DNA of 64,000 bases, from NCBI GenBank assembly GCA_028694155.1, contig JAQUTY010000001.1, forward strand, positions 62,001 to 126,000, in the 5' to 3' direction. Below the pieces are notes generated by a model. The model worked only from the letters and a program-made list of their open reading frames with translations, ran no database searches and was not told the origin of the DNA. Both the position numbers and the translations under genes were made by a program. This document shows positions 32,452 to 39,848 of this stretch, in pieces. Numbering within the stretch: position 1 is the stretch's first letter; the number at the start of each line of letters is the position of its first letter. The DNA comes from Eubacteriales bacterium (lineage in GTDB: Bacteria; Bacillota; Clostridia; Christensenellales; CAG-138).

Positions 32452-33753
32452 CTAGTTTATGTGTTCGACCAGCTTATCCAGCCCTTGACTGTGCGATGCC
32501 TTGACAAGTACCGTGTCGCCCTGACAAAGCAGCTTGGATAGGTCATTTTTAAGCGTATCCTTGTCCAAATAGCACAGAGCTGATGGAATGTTTAGCGAGC
32601 AGAAGAGTTTCCCCACAAGAATGAGCAAATCAATGCCGCTGTCAAGAGCATATTGGGCAATCTCCCTGTGATACCTTAGCTCATCTTTGCCCAACTCGCC
32701 CATATCTCCCAAAATGGCCACTCTGCGCCCTTTTGCGCCTTTTAATGCGTCAATAGCAGCCCTCATGGACGTTGGGTTGGCGTTATATGCGTCGTTGACA
32801 ATGGTGTGATGCGGTGTCCTAATGACCTGCGCCCTGCCTGCTGACGGCACAAAGCTCTCAATCCCTGCCTTCATTTTATCAAGAGAAATATTGAGCGCAT
32901 CGCCCACGGCTATGGCAGCAAGCGCATTAGTTATCATATGCCTGCCTGCAACCTTCACATTGATTACTACACTCTCATTTCCGATTGTTGCGGTAAAGGT
33001 GCTTCCATCTATTCCACGATCAATAACGTTTGTCGCCCGAACATCGCACCCTTCCGAAAAGCCGAATTTTCTATCGCTGTCTATGGTGCAAAGCAGGGGG
33101 TCATCACCGTTTACTATGACCATTCCGCCTGCTCTTTTATGCTTTAGCATCTCGGTCTTGCCCCGAAGAATACCTTCACGCGAACCAAAGTATTCTATGT
33201 GGGCATCACCGATGTTTGTAAAAAGACAGATGGTGGGTTCGACCATGCTGGAAAGCGTGTCAATCTCTCCAAAGTGATTCGTCCCCATCTCGACTATTGC
33301 CGCCTCATGCTGGCAATTCAGCGACAAAAGAACCTGCGGTACTCCCGTTTGGTTGTTAAGATTGCCCTGTGTCCTGAGGGTATTGTATTGGGTGCTCAGC
33401 ACCGCAAACACCATATCCTTTGTTGTTGTCTTTCCAACGCTGCCCGTGATTCCAACAACGGGTATATCGAACTGCTCACGGTAGTAACGTGCCAATGACT
33501 GAAAAGCCACAAGCGTACTGTCTACCAAAATATGCGTCTGCGGAACATTCATCTGGCTTAGGGAGCATACCGCACCATTATCATGTGCGCTCCCAATAAA
33601 CTGATGCCCGTCAAATGCGGCACCCATAATAGGCACATACAGCGCACCCTTTTTAATGGTTCTGCTGTCTATGGACACACTGGTCACTATGGCATCATCA
33701 CCAATTAGCGTACCGCCTACGATCTGTGCAATGCTATTGAGCCAAAGCTTCAT
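32452..33753 (-). CDS. murF: UDP-N-acetylmuramoyl-tripeptide--D-alanyl-D-alanine ligase
   Basis: MurF adds the D-Ala-D-Ala dipeptide to the UDP-MurNAc-tripeptide in the cytoplasm. The 433-residue protein has the Mur ligase ATP site GITGSVGKTTTKDM at about 101-114, NQTGVPQVLL, EMGTNHFGEI, and the C-terminal NDAYNANPTSMRAA motif diagnostic of MurF. The ATG at 33753 overlaps the ddl stop by ATGA and has GGAG eight bases upstream, so the longer frame into ddl is rejected. The gene pair ddl-murF makes and uses the dipeptide. Confidence 0.96.
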   Translation of the reverse strand: MKLWLNSIAQIVGGTLIGDDAIVTSVSIDSRTIKKGALYVPIMGAAFDGHQFIGSAHDNGAVCSLSQMNVPQTHILVDSTLVAFQSLARYYREQFDIPVVGITGSVGKTTTKDMVFAVLSTQYNTLRTQGNLNNQTGVPQVLLSLNCQHEAAIVEMGTNHFGEIDTLSSMVEPTICLFTNIGDAHIEYFGSREGILRGKTEMLKHKRAGGMVIVNGDDPLLCTIDSDRKFGFSEGCDVRATNVIDRGIDGSTFTATIGNESVVINVKVAGRHMITNALAAIAVGDALNISLDKMKAGIESFVPSAGRAQVIRTPHHTIVNDAYNANPTSMRAAIDALKGAKGRRVAILGDMGELGKDELRYHREIAQYALDSGIDLLILVGKLFCSLNIPSALCYLDKDTLKNDLSKLLCQGDTVLVKASHSQGLDKLVEHIN

Positions 33754-34787
33754 CTGTATTTCTCCATTGAGATGGTCAGTATCCTCTGGCACAGGGTCTT
33801 ATAGTCTATGCCGTTCGCCTGTGCCTCTTGGGGCAAGAGTGAAGTTGCGGTCATTCCTGGGAGCGTGTTTGCTTCAAGGCAGTATGCCTTTCCATCGGAC
33901 GTGAGAATGAAGTCCATTCTTGAATAAACCTCCAGTCCCAAAGCCTTTGCGCCCTTGAGTGCGGCCTGTTGAATCATCTGGGTGACCTTCTTATCAACAG
34001 GTGCCGGCGTGACCTCTTCGGTCAGCCCTGCCATGTACTTATTCTTGTAGTCGTAGAATCCAACCTTGGGGATAATCTCGATTAGCGGCAATGCTTCATT
34101 TCCAAGTACGCCTGCGGAAATCTCTCGTCCCTTGATGTATTCCTCCACCAATGCCCTGTCCTCCTGCAAAAAGGCAAGTTCCAGCGCATGATAAATTTCA
34201 GACCTGTCAAGCACGATGGTTGTACCGATGGACGAGCCACCGGAGCAGGGCTTAACTACGCAGGGAATTGGAAGTGCATCTATATCAACATCTTCGCCAC
34301 GCTCTACTATGCAGCCCCGTGGCGACAAAATTCCGCACTCGTCAAAGATTGCCTTTGTCTCCCACTTATCCATGGCTTTTTTACAGCCTTGAGCGCCTGA
34401 ACCTGTATATCGTATGCCCAGCGAATCGAACAACGCCTGAATCTGACCGTCCTCACCGCTGCTCCCGTGCAGTCCCATGTATACAATATCTGCCTTCGCC
34501 GCAATCTGGGGTACATTGAGCCCGATAAGCTCATTGTAGCCAACTGTGCGTTGTGCTTTAATTAAGTTCAAGTCAGGTTCGTTCGAGCCTACCGTATAGG
34601 GTGCCAGCTTATGTGCGCCCCAAAACAGTTTGTCATAGTCGCCGTCAAACTCAGGGATTCCGAAGAAAATATCACACAAAACCGCTTTGTGACCGTTATC
34701 TATAAGTGCGTTACACACCATAGTCGATGAGCAGAGAGATACTTCTCGCTCGGGCGACAGTCCTCCGCCTAACACTAAAATGTTCAT
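33750..34787 (-). CDS. ddl: D-alanine--D-alanine ligase
   Basis: An ATP-grasp enzyme of 345 residues. The N-terminal LGGGLSPEREVSLCS strand, GLHGSSGEDGQIQ near 104-116, PCVVKPCSGGSSIG near 175-188 and the C-terminal LEANTLPGMTATSL motif are present. In the omega-loop region YDYKNKYMAG keeps the Lys-Tyr pair of dipeptide-making ligases, rather than the VanA-type D-lactate loop, so intrinsic vancomycin resistance through this enzyme is not indicated. It is translationally coupled to murF. Confidence 0.95.
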   Translation of the reverse strand: MNILVLGGGLSPEREVSLCSSTMVCNALIDNGHKAVLCDIFFGIPEFDGDYDKLFWGAHKLAPYTVGSNEPDLNLIKAQRTVGYNELIGLNVPQIAAKADIVYMGLHGSSGEDGQIQALFDSLGIRYTGSGAQGCKKAMDKWETKAIFDECGILSPRGCIVERGEDVDIDALPIPCVVKPCSGGSSIGTTIVLDRSEIYHALELAFLQEDRALVEEYIKGREISAGVLGNEALPLIEIIPKVGFYDYKNKYMAGLTEEVTPAPVDKKVTQMIQQAALKGAKALGLEVYSRMDFILTSDGKAYCLEANTLPGMTATSLLPQEAQANGIDYKTLCQRILTISMEKYR

Positions 34788-34828
34788 TTTGTTCCTCCAA
34801 TGCTTGCGTCCATAATAATCTAGTATAT

Positions 34829-34857
34829 TTTATACCACAATTCTACAAGAATGACAA
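34829..34857 (-). promoter_or_regulatory. Promoter of ddl-murF
   Basis: TTGTCA (34852-34857) and TATAAA (34829-34834), minus strand, 17-base spacer; divergent from the lipoprotein promoter. Confidence 0.65.
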
Positions 34858-34877
34858 ATAATTTTTCCAAATAACAG

Positions 34878-34906
34878 TTGGATAATGTGTCCAATAGGCG
34901 TATAAT
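34878..34906 (+). promoter_or_regulatory. Promoter of the M3 peptidase lipoprotein gene
   Basis: TTGGAT (34878-34883) and TATAAT (34901-34906), 17-base spacer, about 30 bases before the GTG start. Confidence 0.65.
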
Positions 34907-34936
34907 ACACATATATCGAGAAAGGGGACGAAATCC

Positions 34937-36787
34937 GTGGAAAAACACAGACTAAAAATTACCCTCCTTGCGCTGGCTCTCGCCCTTGTTATGGCTCTTA
35001 GCGGCTGCCAACAGTTGGTGGACGGCGCACGCAACTACCTTGACGCCAATGCTACAAGCGCACCCACTTCGGTTGCAACACCTACAAAGGAGCCGACAGC
35101 AACTCCGATTGCATCCGCAACCCCTGCGCCTTCGGACGTTCCTGTGGTTGAGCCTTCGGTTGCGCCCGTCACTTATTCCTATCCCGACGATGTTGTTCAT
35201 GGCACAGTCAACTTTAACGATATGGAATTTGTGTATCCCGATGTTGATGCTTTCATAGCTGATATTGAAGCATTGCAAACCGATATTGACGCAGGCTTGG
35301 ACAGAAACGAATGTCTTACCCGCTATGAAGCCCTCTGCGATCGCTATGACCAGATGGATTCGCTATACTCGCTTGCCTACATCAGATACACCATTGATAT
35401 ATCCGATGAGGCGATGAAGAAGAATCAAGAGGACCTATCCAACGATTTGACCGACATCGAATGGCGTTTGGTCGATGTGGGTGTATCACTTGTCGATGAT
35501 CCCACCCTGTCTAATGCGTTCTCGAGCGATTATGTTGACTCTCTGCGCCTTGCTGACGGTCTGAACGATGAATCCATTCAGAGCTTAGTTGAACGTGAAA
35601 CTAAGCTGGTGAGCGACTATGATGAGCTGAACACCAACTTCACCATCAAAGTGAACGGACAGGAATACGATATTGATACCGCCCTTGGCAACGAGGATTA
35701 TAACATTCGCTATCAGTTCTCGTCCGAGTTTAATCAACGTGCAGGTGAGATATTCTTAGAGTTGGTTTCCATCAGAAATGAGATGGCGCAGACCCTGGGC
35801 TATGACAATTACGCCCAGTACCGCTACGATTGCTATGACCGTGACTATACGCTTGAGGAAGCAAAGGCACTTGCCGCCGATGTTAAAAAATACATCGTTC
35901 CTCTGTATGAGGAAATGATATTTGGGCATCTTCAAACCTACATATTTTCCTTTGACCTAGCAAGTGTTGAGCTTGATCCCAGCCTTGCAGCAATCCAGTC
36001 AACCCTTGAAAAGACCTTCCCTGAGCTGATGGAAGCATGGGACTACATGATAAAATACGATCTTTGCAGCTTCGAAGAGGGTGACAACAAGCTGCCCGGA
36101 AGCTATTCGACCCTTATTGGTCAGTACAACGCTCCCTTCCTGTACACGCACTGGGACGGCGATGCAGGCACCATAAGCACCATCTTCCATGAGTTTGGTC
36201 ACTATTCCAATTTCTACTTCAACCCCGAAAGTGGTTGGAACACCGGCGGAAGCCTTGATCTTGCTGAGGTCGATTCGCAGGGGCTTGAGCTGATGATGCT
36301 TCAGTATTCCAGTGAGCTATACGGTGCGGAAAGCAGCGATGCCATGCGCCTTAGTGCCATACTCAGCGCCATGTACTCGCTGATGTCCGCCTGCATGGAG
36401 GATGAGTTCCAGCAGTATGTGTATGCAAATCCAAATTCCACCTTGGAGGAGCTGAATGCCGAATACTATCGACTGGCAACGGAATACAACTTTGTATATC
36501 TCTATGGCTATGATGGTACCGAGTGGAGCTTCATTCCTCACCATGTGCAAAGCCCCATGTACTACATCAGCTACGGTACATCGATGTTGGGTGCGCTTCA
36601 GGTGTGGGAATACAGTCTTGACGACTATCAGGGCGCACACGACATTTATATGCAAATCTCTGCTCGTCCGCATTACAGCTACCTGCGTGAGGTCCTGACA
36701 AATGCAGGGCTGAAGGATCCATTCTCAAAGGGCGTTGTTGAGGAGCTTGCCAACACCATGCGCAACTATCTGTCCGATATGGCATAA
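34937..36787 (+). CDS. M3-family (oligoendopeptidase F-like) lipoprotein
   Basis: A 616-residue extracellular zinc peptidase. It starts at GTG after AAAGGGG and has a lipoprotein signal with the lipobox LSGC (Cys24), then a Thr/Pro/Ala linker to about residue 80. The peptidase carries HEFGH at 418-422, with the third ligand in AEVDSQGLE about 27 residues further, the order found in M3 thermolysin-like oligopeptidases. It also has the C-terminal YGTSMLGALQVWEY-like substrate region. Most M3 enzymes are cytoplasmic, so the lipid anchor points to trimming of peptides outside the cell for uptake. It is monocistronic with its own terminator. Confidence 0.9.
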   Translation: MEKHRLKITLLALALALVMALSGCQQLVDGARNYLDANATSAPTSVATPTKEPTATPIASATPAPSDVPVVEPSVAPVTYSYPDDVVHGTVNFNDMEFVYPDVDAFIADIEALQTDIDAGLDRNECLTRYEALCDRYDQMDSLYSLAYIRYTIDISDEAMKKNQEDLSNDLTDIEWRLVDVGVSLVDDPTLSNAFSSDYVDSLRLADGLNDESIQSLVERETKLVSDYDELNTNFTIKVNGQEYDIDTALGNEDYNIRYQFSSEFNQRAGEIFLELVSIRNEMAQTLGYDNYAQYRYDCYDRDYTLEEAKALAADVKKYIVPLYEEMIFGHLQTYIFSFDLASVELDPSLAAIQSTLEKTFPELMEAWDYMIKYDLCSFEEGDNKLPGSYSTLIGQYNAPFLYTHWDGDAGTISTIFHEFGHYSNFYFNPESGWNTGGSLDLAEVDSQGLELMMLQYSSELYGAESSDAMRLSAILSAMYSLMSACMEDEFQQYVYANPNSTLEELNAEYYRLATEYNFVYLYGYDGTEWSFIPHHVQSPMYYISYGTSMLGALQVWEYSLDDYQGAHDIYMQISARPHYSYLREVLTNAGLKDPFSKGVVEELANTMRNYLSDMA

Positions 36788-36811
36788 TAACTGATTAACA
36801 AAGGTTCATTT

Positions 36812-36844
36812 TCCCATTTAGTGTTTGCTAAATGGGATTTTTTT
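36812..36844 (+). terminator. Terminator after the M3 lipoprotein gene
   Basis: TCCCATTTAG/CTAAATGGGA perfect ten-base stem with a six-base loop and a run of seven T. Confidence 0.85.
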
Positions 36845-36886
36845 GTGTATACTGTATATGTAAGATTTTCGGCAAGGAGATAGGAA

Positions 36887-37789
36887 ATGATAGATATAGC
36901 CATAGTCGGCGGAGGCCCTGCTGGCTTGAATGCAGGACTGTATGCAAAGCGGGGCGGAGCGAGCGTGAGACTATTCGAGGAGATGTTCACGGGCGGACAG
37001 ATTGTCAAAACGCATCGAGTGGACAACTACCTCGGCTTTTCGGACGGGCCAGACGGCTACACGCTTGGCGCAGCCTTTGAGCAGCACATCTCAAAGCTCG
37101 GACTTGAACCCGACTATACCCCTGTATTGAAGCTGGAGCTTTCCGATAATAGGAAGGTCTTGACACTTCCCGATGGACAGGTCGAGGCAAAAACCGTCAT
37201 TTTATGCATGGGTGCTTCTCCACGCCTGCTGGGGGCAAAGGGCGAGGACATATATTCAGGCAACGGAATATCCTACTGTGCAACCTGTGATGGCGCATTC
37301 TATCGTGACAAGACGGTCGCCGTCATTGGCGGCGGTGATACTGCTGTTTCCGATGCGGTCTATCTGTCTGCTCTGTGCAAAAAGGTTTATATCATTCACC
37401 GCCGTGATGCTCTGCGTGCAAGCGAGTTGCTGCAGCAGTCCGCCTTTTCAAAGCCCAATATTGAGGTCGTTTGGAACACCACCGTTGAAGAGTTCGTTGG
37501 CGAGCAATCACTCAGCGGAATAACGCTCAAGGACAAGCTCACAGGCGAGATAAGAACCCTAAATATAGACGGCGCATTTGTTGCTGTGGGCATAGTACCA
37601 CGCACCGAATTGATTGCCGATCAGCTTGCGCTTGCTGACGATGGCTCAATCGAAACGGATAAGTACATGGAAACGAGCGTCAAAGGCGTCTTTGCGGCAG
37701 GAGATATACGCAATACTCCCCTTCGTCAGGTGATTACCGCCTGCGCAGACGGTGCCGTTGCGGCAAGCCGCGCACTTGAGCTATGCTGA
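36887..37789 (+). CDS. trxB: Thioredoxin reductase
   Basis: A 300-residue FAD-dependent disulfide reductase. The FAD motif GGGPAGLNAG is at 8-17, the redox pair is in YCATCDGAFYRD (CATC near 129-132), the NADPH site is GGGDTAVSDA near 150-159 with HRRDALRAS, and the C-terminal FAD loop is GVFAAGDI. The HRRDxxR pattern favours NADPH over ferredoxin. GGAG lies nine bases before the ATG. It overlaps nth by seven bases. No thioredoxin gene is adjacent. Confidence 0.94.
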   Translation: MIDIAIVGGGPAGLNAGLYAKRGGASVRLFEEMFTGGQIVKTHRVDNYLGFSDGPDGYTLGAAFEQHISKLGLEPDYTPVLKLELSDNRKVLTLPDGQVEAKTVILCMGASPRLLGAKGEDIYSGNGISYCATCDGAFYRDKTVAVIGGGDTAVSDAVYLSALCKKVYIIHRRDALRASELLQQSAFSKPNIEVVWNTTVEEFVGEQSLSGITLKDKLTGEIRTLNIDGAFVAVGIVPRTELIADQLALADDGSIETDKYMETSVKGVFAAGDIRNTPLRQVITACADGAVAASRALELC

Positions 37790-38421
37790 GTCCGTCAAAG
37801 CGAAAAAAGGCACTTGCTCTTCTGGAGGCAACCTATCCCGATGCAAAGCCTGCGTTGGAATTTTCCACGCCCTATGAGTTGCTTGTTGCAACGATGCTGT
37901 CGGCTCAATGCACCGACAAGCAGGTCAACAAATGCACCCGTGTTCTTTTTAGTCAATACAACACTCCTCAAAGAATGGTGACTCTCACCATCGAGCAGCT
38001 TGAACCATATATCCATAGCTGTGGCTTTTTCAATGCCAAGGGAAAGCACATTCTCTCAATGTCGCAGGCTCTGTTGGATCGTTTTTCGGGAGAAGTCCCC
38101 TCAAGCATGGAGGAGCTGACCTCGCTTGACGGGGTGGGACGCAAGACGGCAAACGTTGTGCTATCAAACGCATTCTCTATCCCTGCCATAGCTGTGGATA
38201 CGCATGTGTTCCGAGTTTCAAACCGCATCGGTCTGACACAGGCAAAAACGGTGGAAAAGACCGAGCAGCAGCTCATGGAGAACATTCCCAAGGAGGATTG
38301 GGGCAAGGCTCACCATTGGCTTATCTATCACGGACGGCAGCTATGTTCGGCTCAACGTCCGCACTGTAACGATTGCCCACTCAAGGAGGTATGTGAATAT
38401 GCAGTTTCTCGACAAGACTAA
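37783..38421 (+). CDS. nth: Endonuclease III
   Basis: A bifunctional DNA glycosylase/AP lyase for oxidised pyrimidines. The 212-residue protein has the helix-hairpin-helix LDGVGRKTANVVLS with catalytic lysine near 120, the catalytic aspartate in AVDTHVFRVSNR near 138, and the C-terminal [4Fe-4S] loop C-x6-C-x2-C-x5-C (CSAQRPHCNDCPLKEVC). It overlaps trxB by seven bases and obg by 23 bases, so the three genes form one transcript. Confidence 0.95.
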   Translation: MLSPSKRKKALALLEATYPDAKPALEFSTPYELLVATMLSAQCTDKQVNKCTRVLFSQYNTPQRMVTLTIEQLEPYIHSCGFFNAKGKHILSMSQALLDRFSGEVPSSMEELTSLDGVGRKTANVVLSNAFSIPAIAVDTHVFRVSNRIGLTQAKTVEKTEQQLMENIPKEDWGKAHHWLIYHGRQLCSAQRPHCNDCPLKEVCEYAVSRQD

Positions 38422-39670
38422 AATTGTTATAAAGGCAGGAAACGGCGGCGATGGCTGCTCTGCTTTCCACCGTGAAAAATACATCAACAAGGGCGGTCCT
38501 TCCGGCGGTGACGGTGGCAAGGGCGGCAACCTCGTTTTTGTTGCGGATCCGCAGTTGTCGACTCTGCTTGAGTTTAAGTATCAACGCCACTACCGCGCCC
38601 CAAACGGCGAGAATGGCAAGGCGGAGCTGCAGACGGGACGTGACGGCGAGGATTTATTTGTCCACGTTCCCATCGGAACCATTGTTCGTGATGTTGAAAC
38701 GGGCGCAATCCTTGCAGATATGAGCGAGGCGGGACGCAAGAAGGTCGTGCTGTACGGCGGACGTGGCGGAAAGGGCAACGCACGCTTTGCAACGGCAACA
38801 CGGCAATCCCCCGAATTTGCACAAAATGGGCAGCGCAACGAGGATCGTGAGGTCGAGCTTGAGCTGAAAACTATTGCTGACGTTGGCATCATTGGACTTC
38901 CCAGTGTCGGAAAAAGTACCATTCTGTCGGTTCTGACTTCCGCAAAGCCAAAGATTGCCGCCTACCACTTCACTACGCTTACCCCAAATCTAGGCGTTGC
39001 TTCTCGTCATGGGCGAACCTTCGTGCTTGCGGATATTCCGGGTCTTATCGAGGGTGCAGCAGAGGGCGCAGGGCTGGGACATGATTTTCTTCGCCATATT
39101 GAACGCACTCGTATTCTTGTCCATGTTCTGGATATTTCAGGCAGCGAGGGTCGTGACCCGCTTGATGATTTTTATAAGATAAACAACGAGCTTTCAAAGT
39201 TTTCAGATACACTTGCGTCCTTGCCGCAGATTGTTCTTGCCAACAAGATGGATCTTCCGCAAAGCGAAGATAATCTTGAACGTCTGAGAGCTGCTTTAGA
39301 GCCGCAGGGCTGCACCATATTTCCTGTATCCGCCGCAACTACTCAGGGCTTTTCCGCCATGCTGGACTGTGTTGTGCAGATGCTTGATATTCTCCCCCCC
39401 GTCACCATTTATGAGGAGGCGGAGCTTGATCTTGGGCCACAGTATGAGCGTGGCTTCACAATTCACCGTGACGACAGCGGCGCATACGTTGTGGAGGGCG
39501 GCGATATTGACAAGCTGCTGGACACCACCGATCCGGACAGCGATGTGTCAATGCGGCGTTTTCAGCAGCACCTAATTAAAGGCGGCGTCATCTCGGCTCT
39601 GCGTGAAATGGGTTGTAAGGAAGGCGACAGCATCAAGCTGGGCGATTGGGAATTTGACTTTGTAGACTGA
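38399..39670 (+). CDS. obgE: GTPase Obg/CgtA
   Basis: Obg is an essential GTPase in 50S assembly and stress control, and in Bacillus in sporulation onset. The 423-residue protein has the glycine-rich Obg domain (KAGNGGDGCSAFHREKY, GGPSGGDGGKGG) to about 155, the G domain with GLPSVGKST, DIPGLIEGA and NKMD, and the C-terminal OCT domain from about 350. The ATG at 38399 lies nine bases after AGGAGG; a GTG two codons earlier is too close to it. The start is inside the end of nth. Confidence 0.96.
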   Translation: MQFLDKTKIVIKAGNGGDGCSAFHREKYINKGGPSGGDGGKGGNLVFVADPQLSTLLEFKYQRHYRAPNGENGKAELQTGRDGEDLFVHVPIGTIVRDVETGAILADMSEAGRKKVVLYGGRGGKGNARFATATRQSPEFAQNGQRNEDREVELELKTIADVGIIGLPSVGKSTILSVLTSAKPKIAAYHFTTLTPNLGVASRHGRTFVLADIPGLIEGAAEGAGLGHDFLRHIERTRILVHVLDISGSEGRDPLDDFYKINNELSKFSDTLASLPQIVLANKMDLPQSEDNLERLRAALEPQGCTIFPVSAATTQGFSAMLDCVVQMLDILPPVTIYEEAELDLGPQYERGFTIHRDDSGAYVVEGGDIDKLLDTTDPDSDVSMRRFQQHLIKGGVISALREMGCKEGDSIKLGDWEFDFVD

Positions 39671-39694
39671 GTTGAATTTTTAGCTTGTCAAATA

Positions 39695-39788
39695 AGGTTC
39701 TAAATCTTATAGCAGGTTCTATGTCAATAGTTGGGGTAGAACCTGAAAATGAGCAACAAATTGGGCCATCCGCAAACAAGCGGGTGGC
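39695..39788 (+). other. Intergenic hairpins downstream of obg, origin unclear
   Basis: AGGTTCTA occurs twice (39695-39702, 39714-39721) and inverted as TAGAACCT (39737-39744). A second stem, GCCATCCGC/GCGGGTGGC with one G-T pair (39765-39788), is followed by TCTCTT and may terminate obg. The arrangement looks like the end of a small insertion element or its scar, but no transposase reading frame is present. Confidence 0.4.
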
Positions 39789-39804
39789 TCTCTTATGTCA
39801 AACG

Positions 39805-39828
39805 AAAAGGAGGCTCCGAGGAGCCTCC
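39805..39828 (-). terminator. Terminator after the 5'-nucleotidase gene
   Basis: GGAGGCTC-CGAG-GAGCCTCC perfect stem, followed on the minus strand by TTTTCGTTT, 20 bases from the stop codon. Confidence 0.65.
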
Positions 39829-39848
39829 CTGCTTATTGAACCAAATGA

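Noticed and set aside
33750..34787. D-Ala-D-Lac ligase (vancomycin resistance type)
   Set aside because: The omega-loop keeps the Lys-Tyr pair of D-Ala-D-Ala ligases and the neighbour is murF, with no vanH- or vanX-like gene.
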